A stretch of 9,831 nt of DNA from Paracoccaceae bacterium. GTDB lineage: Bacteria > Pseudomonadota > Alphaproteobacteria > Rhodobacterales > Rhodobacteraceae. The stretch spans positions 1 through 9,831 of the forward strand of contig SKNG01000182.1 of the NCBI GenBank assembly GCA_007120685.1, in the 5' to 3' direction. Of this stretch, positions 1-6,917 are shown piece by piece (the stretch's first letter is position 1; each line of letters starts with the position of its first letter). Under the pieces are notes generated by a model. That model had not been told where the DNA came from. It worked only from the letters and a program-made list of their open reading frames with translations, and ran no database searches. Position numbers and translations under genes: made by a program.

Positions 1-32
1 CCCTTGCGGGCCGATTGCAGTTCCCGGGCCAT
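1..32 (-). CDS. Start of an unidentified protein, cut by the window edge
   Basis: Only ten codons and part of an eleventh are present, reading MARELQSARK, so the product cannot be named from sequence. The start is supported by a good Shine-Dalgarno sequence (AAAGGA, 40-45 on this strand) seven bases before the ATG. That site overlaps the stop codon of the glycosylase gene, leaving 12 bp between the genes. The tight spacing suggests co-transcription, and possibly translational coupling, with the glycosylase. An esterase/phospholipase-type hydrolase would fit what I remember of related genomes, but nothing visible here proves it. Confidence 0.55.
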   Translation of the reverse strand, partial: MARELQSARK

Positions 33-44
33 GTGCGCGTCCTT

Positions 45-677
45 TCAGCCGATGCCTTCGCGGTTCTTCGCGTGGTGGTAATAGGCCCACAGCATGCCGG
101 CCGCAACCGTGCGCCAGGGCGACCATTCCTCCGCCATGCGGCGCAGCGCGGCCTCGCGCGGGCGGTCGGGCAGGGCGAAGAGCAGCCGCGCGGCCTCTTG
201 CAGGGCCAGATCGGCGGGGGCGAAGACATCGGCGCGGCCCAGGCTGAACATGGCGTAGATCTCGGCCGTCCAGCGGCCGATGCCCGGCAGGGCAGTCAGG
301 TCGGCCACGATCTGCGGGGCAGGGGTGGCGCGCAGGGCGGCGTAGTCCAGATCGGCCTCGGCCAGGGCGCGCAGATAGCGGATTTTCTGACGCGACAGGC
401 CGGCGGCGCGCAACGCCTCGTCGCTGGCACCGGCGATGGCGGCGGGCGTGTCCAGCCCGGCCGCGTGCAGCCGCCCGCTGATGGCGCGGGCCGCGGCGGT
501 GGATACCTGCTGGCTGACGATGGCGCCCATCAGCGCGGCGAAACCGTCCTCGCGCCGGCGCAGTGGCGGCGGGCCGCATAGCGTCAGCGCGTGGCCAAAG
601 CGCGGCTCGCGCGCGGCCAGCCAGGCCGCGCCCTCGGCCATGCAATCTGCGCTGGTCAGGATGCGTTCGCCGCTCAT
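45..677 (-). CDS. DNA-3-methyladenine glycosylase II family protein (HhH-GPD, AlkA/Mag type)
   Basis: Predicted 210-residue base-excision-repair glycosylase that would remove alkylated purines such as 3-methyladenine from DNA, leaving an abasic site. The HhH-GPD fold is visible: a conserved IVSQQVST helix at residues 53-60, the helix-hairpin-helix LPGIGRWTAEIY at 130-141, and the catalytic aspartate at 156 in FAPADLALQ, matching the AlkA catalytic Asp context. At 210 residues it lacks the extra N-terminal domain of E. coli AlkA (282 residues), so it resembles the compact Mag-type enzymes. The start was placed at the ATG before SGERILTS. The frame stays open far upstream, but only as antisense to pgi. 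The Shine-Dalgarno at this start is weak. It diverges from pgi and probably forms an operon with the truncated gene at the left edge. No alkylation-response (Ada-type) site is evident. Substrate range is inferred from family. Confidence 0.88.
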   Translation of the reverse strand: MSGERILTSADCMAEGAAWLAAREPRFGHALTLCGPPPLRRREDGFAALMGAIVSQQVSTAAARAISGRLHAAGLDTPAAIAGASDEALRAAGLSRQKIRYLRALAEADLDYAALRATPAPQIVADLTALPGIGRWTAEIYAMFSLGRADVFAPADLALQEAARLLFALPDRPREAALRRMAEEWSPWRTVAAGMLWAYYHHAKNREGIG

Positions 678-812
678 CGCCCCGTCATGCCCCGCCCGCG
701 CGTCCCGCGCAACCCGGATCCGGCGGCGCCCGCAACCGGCCTGTCGCTTTTCTTCTGGGCAAATCATCGGCTTGCTGGCATGAAGGGGACGGAAACGGAA
801 CAAGGCAGATCC

Positions 813-2447
813 ATGCAACCCGACGACGCCTGGACAGCACTGGCAGCGCGAAGGGCAAAGTCCGCCAATCGTCCGATCGCCACGCTGTTCAAGGACGCCA
901 CCCGCGCCGCGCGGTTTTCGGTCACGCTGGACGCTCCGGTAACGGGCCGGATGCTGTTCGACTATTCCCGCTGCAATATCGACGAAGCCACGCGCGAGGC
1001 GCTGCTGACCCTGGCCGAGGCCGCGGGCCTGCCCGCGCAGCGCGAGGCGATGTTCACCGGCGAGGCGATCAACCGCACCGAAGGGCGCGCGGTCCTGCAC
1101 ACGGCGCTGCGCAACCCCGACGGCGAGCCGGTGATGGTGGGCGGCGCCGATGTCATGCCCGGCGTGCGCGCGACGCTGGAACGGATGGAGGCCTTCGCCG
1201 GCGATCTGCGCGACGGGCGCATCCGGGGCGTGGGCGGGCGCATCGCCGATGTGGTCAATATCGGCATCGGCGGGTCCGATCTGGGCCCGGCGATGGCGGT
1301 GCAGGCGTTGCGGCCTTATCATGACGGGCCACGGCTGCATTTCGTCTCCAACGTCGATCCGGCGCATATCCATGACACGCTGCGCGCGCTGAACCCGGAA
1401 ACCACGCTGATCATCGTGGCGTCGAAGACCTTTACCACGCTGGAGACGATGGCCAATGCCCATGTCGCGCGCGACTGGATGGCGCGCGTGCTGCCGGACC
1501 CCACCCGGCAGTTCGTGGCGCTGTCCTCGGCGCTGGACCGGACCGCCGATTTCGGTATCGACCCCGCGCGCGTCTTCGGCTTCGAGGACTGGGTGGGCGG
1601 GCGCTATTCGGTCTGGGGGCCGATCGGGCTGGGGCTGATGATCGCCATCGGACCGGAACAGTTTCGCGCCTTTCTGGCCGGGGCGGCGGCGATGGACGCG
1701 CATTTCCGGCAGGCGCCTATGGCGCAGAACATGCCGGTGATGCTGGCGCTGAGCGGCATCTGGCACCGGCAGATCTGCGGCCATGCCAGCCGCGCCGTTA
1801 TCCCCTATGACCAGCGGCTGGCCCGCCTGCCGGCCTATCTGCAACAGTTGGAGATGGAATCGAACGGCAAGCGCGTGGCGATGGATGGCAGCGATCTGGC
1901 GCACCCCTCGGGCCCGGTGGTCTGGGGTGAACCGGGCACCAATGGCCAGCATGCCTTCTTCCAGTTGATCCACCAGGGAACCGAGGTAGTGCCCTGCGAG
2001 TTCCTGCTCGCCGCCGCCGGGCACGAGCCCTCGCTGGCCGCCCAGCACCGGCTCTTGGCCGCCAATTGCCTGGCCCAGGCCGAGGCGCTGATGAAGGGCC
2101 GCACCCTGGCCGAAGCGCGCGCCGGGCTGCGGCGCAAGGGTCTGACCGGCGCCGCGCTGGACTGGCAGGCGCGGCATCGGGTGTTTCCTGGCAACCGGCC
2201 CTCGACGCTGCTGCTTTATCCGCTACTGACCCCGGCCACGCTGGGCGCTATCCTGGCGCTTTACGAGCATCGGGTCTTCGTGGAGGGCGTGGTGCTGGGG
2301 ATCAATTCCTTTGACCAGTGGGGCGTGGAACTGGGCAAGGAACTGGCCGGCGAACTGGCACCGATGCTGGCCGGCGAGGCCGGGGCCGACAACCGCGACG
2401 CCGCCACGCGCCAAGCCATCGACTACCTGCGCGGGGCCAGCGGATAA
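813..2447 (+). CDS. pgi: Glucose-6-phosphate isomerase
   Basis: Cytoplasmic enzyme of 544 residues interconverting glucose 6-phosphate and fructose 6-phosphate, near the length of E. coli Pgi (549). Family hallmarks are complete: the sugar-phosphate-binding NIGIGGSDLGP at 149-159, ASKTFTT at 203-209, PGI signature 1 (VGGRYSVWGP, 261-270), the catalytic glutamate E349 in LEMESNGK, H380 in GTNGQHAFF, and signature 2 ending at the catalytic lysine K509 (GINSFDQWGVELGK, 496-509). The reading frame is open upstream to 591, but the ATG at 813 was chosen because AAGG (802-805) lies seven bases before it and the protein then matches family length. An in-frame ATG at 780 lacks a ribosome site. The 135 bp shared with the divergent glycosylase gene hold no promoter I can call confidently. 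In Entner-Doudoroff organisms the enzyme mainly recycles fructose 6-phosphate and supplies gluconeogenesis. Confidence 0.97.
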   Translation: MQPDDAWTALAARRAKSANRPIATLFKDATRAARFSVTLDAPVTGRMLFDYSRCNIDEATREALLTLAEAAGLPAQREAMFTGEAINRTEGRAVLHTALRNPDGEPVMVGGADVMPGVRATLERMEAFAGDLRDGRIRGVGGRIADVVNIGIGGSDLGPAMAVQALRPYHDGPRLHFVSNVDPAHIHDTLRALNPETTLIIVASKTFTTLETMANAHVARDWMARVLPDPTRQFVALSSALDRTADFGIDPARVFGFEDWVGGRYSVWGPIGLGLMIAIGPEQFRAFLAGAAAMDAHFRQAPMAQNMPVMLALSGIWHRQICGHASRAVIPYDQRLARLPAYLQQLEMESNGKRVAMDGSDLAHPSGPVVWGEPGTNGQHAFFQLIHQGTEVVPCEFLLAAAGHEPSLAAQHRLLAANCLAQAEALMKGRTLAEARAGLRRKGLTGAALDWQARHRVFPGNRPSTLLLYPLLTPATLGAILALYEHRVFVEGVVLGINSFDQWGVELGKELAGELAPMLAGEAGADNRDAATRQAIDYLRGASG

Positions 2448-2475
2448 GCGACAGCCCAGCCGCCGCCCTGCTTCG

Positions 2476-2500
2476 TGCAGCGCTTCAAGTGCGCCTTGCA
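2476..2500. terminator. Weak hairpin between convergent genes
   Basis: TGCA-GCGC pairs with GCGC-ct-TGCA across a seven-base loop, with a two-base bulge. It lies 28 bases after the pgi stop and 12 bases before the end of the convergent phosphodiesterase gene. No T-run follows on either strand, so it is a poor intrinsic terminator. It is listed only because it is the best structure in this 64-bp convergent gap. Confidence 0.22.
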
Positions 2501-2511
2501 ACTACCTACTT

Positions 2512-3375
2512 TCAATGAAAAAATGCGGCGGCTTTCATCGTCTCTGGTATCGGCGCGTCCAGCCGCTTCAGCACGCTGGGCGCCAGGGCCAACTGGTCCA
2601 GAACGGTATCCGGTGCAGGGCCCTCGGCCGCGCCGAAATAGTAGAGGGCGAAATCGCGCTGGTCCTCGCCGGTGCCGCCGTGATGGCCGCGCAGCGACTG
2701 GCCATGATCGGCGGTGACAATCACCTCATAGCCCATCGCGCGCCAATGCGGCAGGAAGCCGGCCAGCATCGCATCCATCAGCGCGCAGGCATGATCCATC
2801 TGCGCGCAGTCATGGCCGAAGCGGTGGCCCATCGAATCCAGCGTGCAGGTGTGCAGCAATCCATAGGTCAGATCGAACCGTTGGCACAGCCGGGTCAGGG
2901 TAGCAAAAAGGTCGGCATCGCAAGGGGTTGCCTGATTTTTATGATCATAACCGGTCATCGTGTGAAACCGGCCGTGGTTGATGCTGTCGCTATCCGGCTC
3001 GTCATATTCGATATCGCGCAGCCAGTCGAAGGGCGCGCGGTTAAAGAACTCCGACCACCAGGAATGCGTCACCGCGCCGGTCACGCCGCCGGCCCGCCGC
3101 ACCTGCGAGAACACATCCGGCTGCGCCACCCGCTGGATCATCCCGTTCGACAGCACGCCATGCACCTGCGGCGGCGTGCCGCTGTGGATGGAGGCATAGC
3201 AGGGCCCCGACATCGACGGCAGCACCGCGCGCATCCGCCAGACCCGCGCCTCGCCAGACTGCACCCAGCCCTCCAGACAGCCGAAATAGCGCCGCCAGTT
3301 CGCCCAGGGCACGCCGTCCAGGATGATGAGCAGCAGCTTGCGCTGCGGGTCGTCGGAGATGGTGCTGTCCTGCAT
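2512..3375 (-). CDS. Alkaline-phosphatase-superfamily phosphodiesterase/nucleotide pyrophosphatase-like protein
   Basis: A 287-residue protein of the type I phosphodiesterase/nucleotide pyrophosphatase branch of the alkaline phosphatase superfamily, expected to hydrolyse phosphoesters with two metal ions. Visible elements in order: LLLIILDG with first metal aspartate D20, the nucleophile loop LPSMSGPCY at 52-60 followed by GTPPQVHGV, DSMGHRFG (D180, H184) for the second metal, TADHG (D223, H224), then GHHGG with H231. The usual Thr-x-Pro-Asn of NPP enzymes reads Ser56-Gly-Pro-Cys59, so the nucleophile is probably serine. No signal peptide or membrane helix is evident, suggesting a cytoplasmic location. 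The start at 3375 was chosen over an in-frame ATG 26 codons upstream because that one lies inside the preceding gene. An AGGA sits nine bases before the chosen start. It is 23 bp downstream of the receiver-like gene, so the two are probably co-transcribed. Substrate unknown. Confidence 0.85.
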   Translation of the reverse strand: MQDSTISDDPQRKLLLIILDGVPWANWRRYFGCLEGWVQSGEARVWRMRAVLPSMSGPCYASIHSGTPPQVHGVLSNGMIQRVAQPDVFSQVRRAGGVTGAVTHSWWSEFFNRAPFDWLRDIEYDEPDSDSINHGRFHTMTGYDHKNQATPCDADLFATLTRLCQRFDLTYGLLHTCTLDSMGHRFGHDCAQMDHACALMDAMLAGFLPHWRAMGYEVIVTADHGQSLRGHHGGTGEDQRDFALYYFGAAEGPAPDTVLDQLALAPSVLKRLDAPIPETMKAAAFFH

Positions 3376-3398
3376 GGCGGCGCGTCCTGTCTGACCGA

Positions 3399-3791
3399 TC
3401 ACTTGGCCGCGCCATCTGGCAGGGGCAGCAGGCAGATGTCCAGTGCCGGACACAGGGCCTGCATTTCGCGCAGCACAAGGTCCTGACGGGGCAGGCGCGG
3501 CGAGACGATGCCAAGCCGCCCGCGATAGCCCGCCCGGGCAAGAGCGATGGCCACATCCAGTCCATCCCAGGTGGGTCCGATCAATGGCGCCAGCACCAGG
3601 TCCGGCGCCAGATCACGAATATGCTCTGGCGACAGGTCCGCTGGCTGCGACAGGACCGACAGTTTGCTTTCCGCCGGCAATAGGCGCGCGGTATCGATGC
3701 CGCAGGGCAGATCCTGTGAGGTGATCAGTAACACGCTGCGCAAGGCAGTCAGGCTTGGGGCGATCGGATCGATATTGCTGAATTTCGTCAT
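3399..3791 (-). CDS. Receiver-like protein without phospho-acceptor (pseudo-receiver)
   Basis: A 130-residue stand-alone domain I do not recognise by name, but whose pattern follows a CheY-like receiver. Strand 1 is VLLITS (20-25), strand 2 LSVLS (44-48), strand 3 PDLVLAPLIGPTWDG (63-77), strand 4 LGIVS (93-97) and strand 5 DICLLPLP (118-125). The strand 3 stretch matches the common PDLVLLD...MPGMDG layout position for position, except that the phosphorylated aspartate is Pro69. The strand 1 acidic pair and the strand 5 lysine (Leu122 here) are also missing, while the strand 4 serine (S97) remains. It probably cannot be phosphorylated and may bind a partner or ligand instead. ATG at 3791 is preferred. 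A GTG 11 codons upstream is possible but has no ribosome site, although AAAAGG before the ATG is only three bases away. It is first in a probable operon with the phosphodiesterase. Its function is unknown. Confidence 0.72.
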   Translation of the reverse strand: MTKFSNIDPIAPSLTALRSVLLITSQDLPCGIDTARLLPAESKLSVLSQPADLSPEHIRDLAPDLVLAPLIGPTWDGLDVAIALARAGYRGRLGIVSPRLPRQDLVLREMQALCPALDICLLPLPDGAAK

Positions 3792-4029
3792 TGGCCTTTT
3801 GGTGTAGCTTCCGGCTTCGGGCACGCAGACAAAACGGGCGGCATACGCTCACGAGCGTCCAAAGTGCCGACCGGCAACGCCGCGTCAACGCCAAATCAAG
3901 CTTCCGATACGGGATACTGGCGAAAACCCTGGCAAATTATTCCGATCTGTGGCGTTTTCCTTACACTTATGCGGTCAGGCGTGTCTATTTGTTACATAAT
4001 ACTGATTATCGGTTAATGCTGCGTGCGGT

Positions 4030-4058
4030 TTGACGCCCCTTTCCGCATCGCCTATGGG
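4030..4058 (+). promoter_or_regulatory. Putative promoter of rpe
   Basis: TTGACG (4030-4035), 17 bases, then TATGGG (4053-4058). A strong TTGAC -35 with a loose -10 is typical of alphaproteobacterial housekeeping promoters. Transcription would start near 4065, giving a leader of about 26 bases before rpe. The rest of the 299-bp gap (3792-4090) is more AT-rich between 3930 and 4020 and holds a short ATAAT-actg-ATTAT dyad (3996-4009). It must also contain the promoter of the divergent receiver-like gene, which I could not place. Confidence 0.42.
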
Positions 4059-4090
4059 ACGCTCAATCGCTGTAGCCGGGAACTGCCGCC

Positions 4091-4792
4091 ATGTCCTTCG
4101 ACCGCTCGCTGAAGATTGCCCCCTCCATCCTTGCCGCCGATTTCGCCGATTTTGGTGCCGAATGCCGCGCGGTCCAGGCTCAGGGCGCCGACTGGGTGCA
4201 TGTCGATGTTATGGACGGCCATTTCGTGCCCAACATCACCTTTGGCCCGCAGATGGTGGCCGCGCTGCGCCCGCATGTGCGCACAGTGATGGACGTGCAT
4301 CTGATGATCGCCCCGGTGGACCCTTATATCGAGGCCTTCGCCCGCGCCGGCGCCGATATCATCACCGCCCATGTCGAGGCCGGCGCCCACATTCACCGCA
4401 CGCTGCAAGCCATTCGTGCTACAGGGAAAAAAGCCGGCGTGGCCCTGAACCCCGGGACCGGGGCCGAGGCGGTGGAAAACCTGCTGGACATGGTGGATCT
4501 GATTTGCGTGATGACCGTCAATCCAGGCTTTGGCGGTCAGCAGTTCATCGACATGTCCGAAAAGGTCCGCCGTTTGCGCGCCATGATCGGCGACCGGCCC
4601 GTGCATATCGAAATCGACGGCGGGATCACCGTGGAAACCGCCCCTGCCATGGCCCGCGCCGGGGCCGATGTGCTGGTGGCGGGATCGTCGGTGTTCAAGG
4701 GCGGCAGCGCCGCCGACCCAGCGCCCTATGGCGAGGCGATCCGCGCCATCCGCCTCGCGGCCGAGACCGCCCTGCCCGGCCGCGTCGCCTGA
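4091..4792 (+). CDS. rpe: Ribulose-phosphate 3-epimerase
   Basis: A 233-residue TIM-barrel enzyme interconverting D-ribulose 5-phosphate and D-xylulose 5-phosphate in the pentose phosphate pathway (and the Calvin cycle where present). The metal-binding set is intact: H37 and D39 in HVDVMDG, H70 in DVHLMI, D176 in IEIDGG; D39 and D176 are also the acid/base pair. The phosphate-binding loops VNPGFGGQ (143-150) and GSSVF (198-202) and the N-terminal IAPSILAADF (9-18) are present, and length is normal. The ribosome site (GGGAA, about nine bases before the ATG) is modest, but the family N-terminus fits this start. It precedes sulP by 97 bp, which contain a separate promoter, so the pair need not be an operon. 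A Calvin-cycle paralogue (cbbE) is possible, but no cbb gene lies in view. Confidence 0.97.
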   Translation: MSFDRSLKIAPSILAADFADFGAECRAVQAQGADWVHVDVMDGHFVPNITFGPQMVAALRPHVRTVMDVHLMIAPVDPYIEAFARAGADIITAHVEAGAHIHRTLQAIRATGKKAGVALNPGTGAEAVENLLDMVDLICVMTVNPGFGGQQFIDMSEKVRRLRAMIGDRPVHIEIDGGITVETAPAMARAGADVLVAGSSVFKGGSAADPAPYGEAIRAIRLAAETALPGRVA

Positions 4793-4794
4793 AT

Positions 4795-4822
4795 AATCAT
4801 ATTCATTACTTGCAATATGATT
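4795..4822. promoter_or_regulatory. Perfect 9-bp inverted repeat, candidate operator of sulP
   Basis: AATCATATT (4795-4803) and AATATGATT (4814-4822) are exact reverse complements separated by ten bases, in an AT-rich island starting just after the rpe stop. The right arm overlaps the -35 of the predicted sulP promoter, the position of a repressor site. AT-rich dyads of this size are used by dimeric winged-helix regulators such as ArsR-family sulfur or metal sensors, but the regulator here is not identified. It is not an intrinsic terminator: the stem is AT-rich and no T-run follows. Confidence 0.55.
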
Positions 4823-4839
4823 GCAGTTCCATATATAGA
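4810..4839 (+). promoter_or_regulatory. Putative promoter of sulP
   Basis: TTGCAA (4810-4815) is followed after 16 bases by TATATA (4832-4837), or after 18 bases by TATAGA (4834-4839). Transcription would start near 4845, giving a leader of about 45 bases. The -35 overlaps the right arm of the inverted repeat at 4795-4822, implying control of the transporter independently of rpe. Confidence 0.5.
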
Positions 4840-4889
4840 CCCGCGCAAGCCGGCCGCCGTTTCGGTTTGCCTTTCTGAAGGGTCTGTCC

Positions 4890-6644
4890 ATGTCCAGCTT
4901 CCGCCTTTCGCCGCCTGATCTGCGTCATTACGCCCGCGCCGGACTGTCCGGCGACGTGATCGCCGCGCTGGTGGTCACCATCATGCTGATCCCGCAGGGC
5001 ATGGCCTATGCGATGCTGGCAGGACTTCCACCGCAGGCCGGGCTCTATGGCGCTATCCTGCCGCTGATCCTTTATGCCGTGCTGGGCTCTTCCCCGGCGC
5101 TGGCGGTGGGTCCGGTGGCGGTGGTGGCGCTGATGACGGCCGCCGCGGCAGGGCTGGTGGCAGAGATCGGCACACCGGGCTATCAGCTTGCCGCGCTGTG
5201 GATTGCGCTTCTCTCTGGCGCGATGATGCTGGCGATGGGGCTGTTGCGGCTGGGTTTCGTGGCCAATTTCCTCAGCCACCCGGTGATTTCGGGCTTCATC
5301 ACCGCCGCCGGGATCCTGATCGCGCTCAGCCAGGTGCGGCACCTTCTGGGCATCCAGACAACCGGCAAGACGGTGCCAGAGGTCATCCCCTCGATCATCG
5401 CCAATCTGGGCGCGGTGAACACCATCACCATGGTGCTGTCGGCGGCGGTGCTGGGCTTTCTGTTCTGGTCGCGCAAGGGGCTGGCGCCGGTGTTGCGGCG
5501 GCTGGGGCTGGGTGCGGGCGCTGCCGGCCTCCTGGCCAAGGGCGGGCTGTTCCTGGCTGTGCTGGCCTCGACGCTGACGGTCTGGGCGCTGGGGCTGGAT
5601 GCGCGCGGCGTGCGGATCCTGGGTGATATCCCGGCCGGGCTGCCGCCGCTGGAACTGCCCGCCTTCGACCGTGAGTTGATCACGCTGCTGCTGGTGCCCT
5701 CGGCGATGATCGCGCTGGTGGGCTATGTCGAATCGATCTCCATCGCGCAGACGCTGGCGGCGAAGCGGCGTCAGTCCATCGACCCCGACCGTGAGTTGAT
5801 CGCGCTGGGGGCGGCCAATCTGGGCGCGGGCGTCACGGCGGCGATGCCGGTTACCGGCGGGCTGTCACGCTCGATCGTCAATTTCGACGCCGGCGCGCAG
5901 ACCCGCGCCGCCGGGGCGCTGACGGCGCTGATGATCGGCGGCGCGCTGCTGGCCCTGACCCCGCTGCTGTATTTCCTGCCCAGCGCCACGCTGGCCGCCA
6001 TCATCATTGTCGCCGTGGTGTCGCTGCTGGATTTCCGCGCCCTGCCCCGCGCCTGGGCCTATAGCAAGGCCGATGGCGCGGCGATGGCGGCGACGATGGC
6101 GGTAACGCTGACCCTGGGCGTGGAACAGGGGCTGATGGCCGGGGTCGGCCTGTCGCTGGCGCTGCATCTGTGGCGCACCTCGCGCCCGCATGTGGCCGAG
6201 GTGGGCCAGGTGCCGGGCACTGGCCATTTCCGCAACATCAACCGCTACGAGGTGGTCACCACGCCCGAGGTGCTGACCCTGCGCGTGGATGAAAGCCTTT
6301 ACTTTCCCAACGCCCGCTATCTGGAGGAACTGGTGCAAAGCCGCATCGCCGAGCGGCCCGAGATCCGGCATCTGGTGCTGATGTTCTCGGCGGTGAACGA
6401 GGTCGATGCCTCGGCGCTGGAAAGCCTGGAGATGCTGCTGGAAAAACTGCACGCCGCCGGCGCGTCGCTGCATCTGTCAGAGGTCAAGGGGCCGGTGATG
6501 GACCGCCTGCAACGCAGCGATTTTCTGAAGCATGTCGATGGCGTGCATCTGACCCAGCTGGACGCCATGCTGGCCCTGGCGCCCGGGCTGACCCAGGCCA
6601 CGCTGGACCGGGAACGCTACGAAAGACGCAAGGCCAACGCCTGA
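4890..6644 (+). CDS. SulP-family inorganic anion transporter with C-terminal STAS domain
   Basis: A 584-residue inner-membrane secondary transporter of the SulP/SLC26 family, which carries sulfate, bicarbonate or related anions. The N-terminal membrane part runs to about residue 428. It includes the family motif around VVTIMLIPQGMAYAMLAGLPP (28-48), FLSHPVISGF (127-136), VGYVESISIAQ (277-287) and MPVTGGLSRSIVNFDAGAQT (319-338). The STAS domain follows at about 455-560, with the strand-helix element VDASALESLEML (505-516). GAAGGG-type ribosome site (4877-4882) lies seven bases before the ATG, partly inside a 4-bp hairpin. The gene has its own promoter carrying a perfect dyad and ends before a hairpin terminator. 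No carbonic anhydrase, thiosulfate or assimilatory-sulfur gene is adjacent, so the substrate stays open; sulfate is the family default. Confidence 0.93.
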   Translation: MSSFRLSPPDLRHYARAGLSGDVIAALVVTIMLIPQGMAYAMLAGLPPQAGLYGAILPLILYAVLGSSPALAVGPVAVVALMTAAAAGLVAEIGTPGYQLAALWIALLSGAMMLAMGLLRLGFVANFLSHPVISGFITAAGILIALSQVRHLLGIQTTGKTVPEVIPSIIANLGAVNTITMVLSAAVLGFLFWSRKGLAPVLRRLGLGAGAAGLLAKGGLFLAVLASTLTVWALGLDARGVRILGDIPAGLPPLELPAFDRELITLLLVPSAMIALVGYVESISIAQTLAAKRRQSIDPDRELIALGAANLGAGVTAAMPVTGGLSRSIVNFDAGAQTRAAGALTALMIGGALLALTPLLYFLPSATLAAIIIVAVVSLLDFRALPRAWAYSKADGAAMAATMAVTLTLGVEQGLMAGVGLSLALHLWRTSRPHVAEVGQVPGTGHFRNINRYEVVTTPEVLTLRVDESLYFPNARYLEELVQSRIAERPEIRHLVLMFSAVNEVDASALESLEMLLEKLHAAGASLHLSEVKGPVMDRLQRSDFLKHVDGVHLTQLDAMLALAPGLTQATLDRERYERRKANA

Positions 6645-6662
6645 ACCCACATCTGAAACCGA

Positions 6663-6703
6663 CAAAAAAGCCCGATGCATCGCCTGGATGCACCGGGCTC
6701 TTT
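6663..6703. terminator. Strong bidirectional intrinsic terminator
   Basis: AGCCCG (6669-6674) pairs with CGGGCT (6694-6699), then after one mismatch TGCAT (6676-6680) pairs with ATGCA (6688-6692), around a seven-base loop. On the minus strand the stem is followed by TTTTTT (6664-6669), an excellent terminator for transcripts from the LuxR gene. On the plus strand it is followed by CTCTTT and lies about 25 bases after the sulP stop, so it should also end sulP transcription. Confidence 0.8.
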
Positions 6704-6917
6704 CGCTGCGCAGGGTTGGGAAGGTTGCGCGGCGAAAGCACTCGTGACGCAGTGTCCGGCTGGAATGGCACGCCACCCACAGGGCCGTAACGATGTCCTA
6801 GTTACCTGTAATCATCTAACAAAAAAAGTAGTGGAATCCTTACCCAAATTTCAATCAGAGCGGTAGCTGCGTCAGAAATCTGCAGCGCAGCCGCCTGGAC
6901 GAACATCCCGCCCCGGC
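6700..6917 (-). other. Long untranslated 3' region of the LuxR gene
   Basis: Between the LuxR stop codon and the nearest good minus-strand terminator lie about 218 bases with no convincing gene. The middle (about 6795-6860) is distinctly AT-rich, with a T7 run on the minus strand (6821-6827) lacking a good preceding stem. A small hairpin (CCGGC/GCCGG) spans the LuxR stop codon but has no T-run. The short open frames here run through the terminator and lack ribosome sites. Confidence 0.4.

Noticed and set aside
591..812. N-terminal extension of pgi giving a 618-residue protein
   Set aside because: The extra 74 residues overlap the divergent glycosylase gene, have no family similarity and lack a ribosome site. 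The ATG at 813 has both a good Shine-Dalgarno and the right length.
678..2177. A 1.5-kb stop-free minus-strand extension of the glycosylase frame running antisense through pgi
   Set aside because: The translation is a low-complexity His/Arg/Gly/Gln-rich product typical of an antisense frame over a GC-rich gene. The glycosylase homology begins only at the ATG at 677.
2311..3486. A 391-residue plus-strand open frame opposite the phosphodiesterase and receiver-like genes
   Set aside because: It is antisense to genes with recognisable catalytic motifs, overlaps the end of pgi, and its product shows no domain pattern.
3791..4033. An 80-residue plus-strand open frame in the gap before rpe
   Set aside because: No ribosome site, no recognisable protein pattern, and it overlaps the start of the divergent gene and the predicted rpe promoter.
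6801..6825. Possible lux box near an ACCTGT half-site
   Set aside because: The left half matches the lux-box consensus, but the expected partner half ACAGGT at the right spacing is absent, so it is probably chance.
6675..6866. A 63-residue plus-strand open frame after sulP
   Set aside because: It begins inside the terminator hairpin, has no ribosome site, and its composition looks non-coding.
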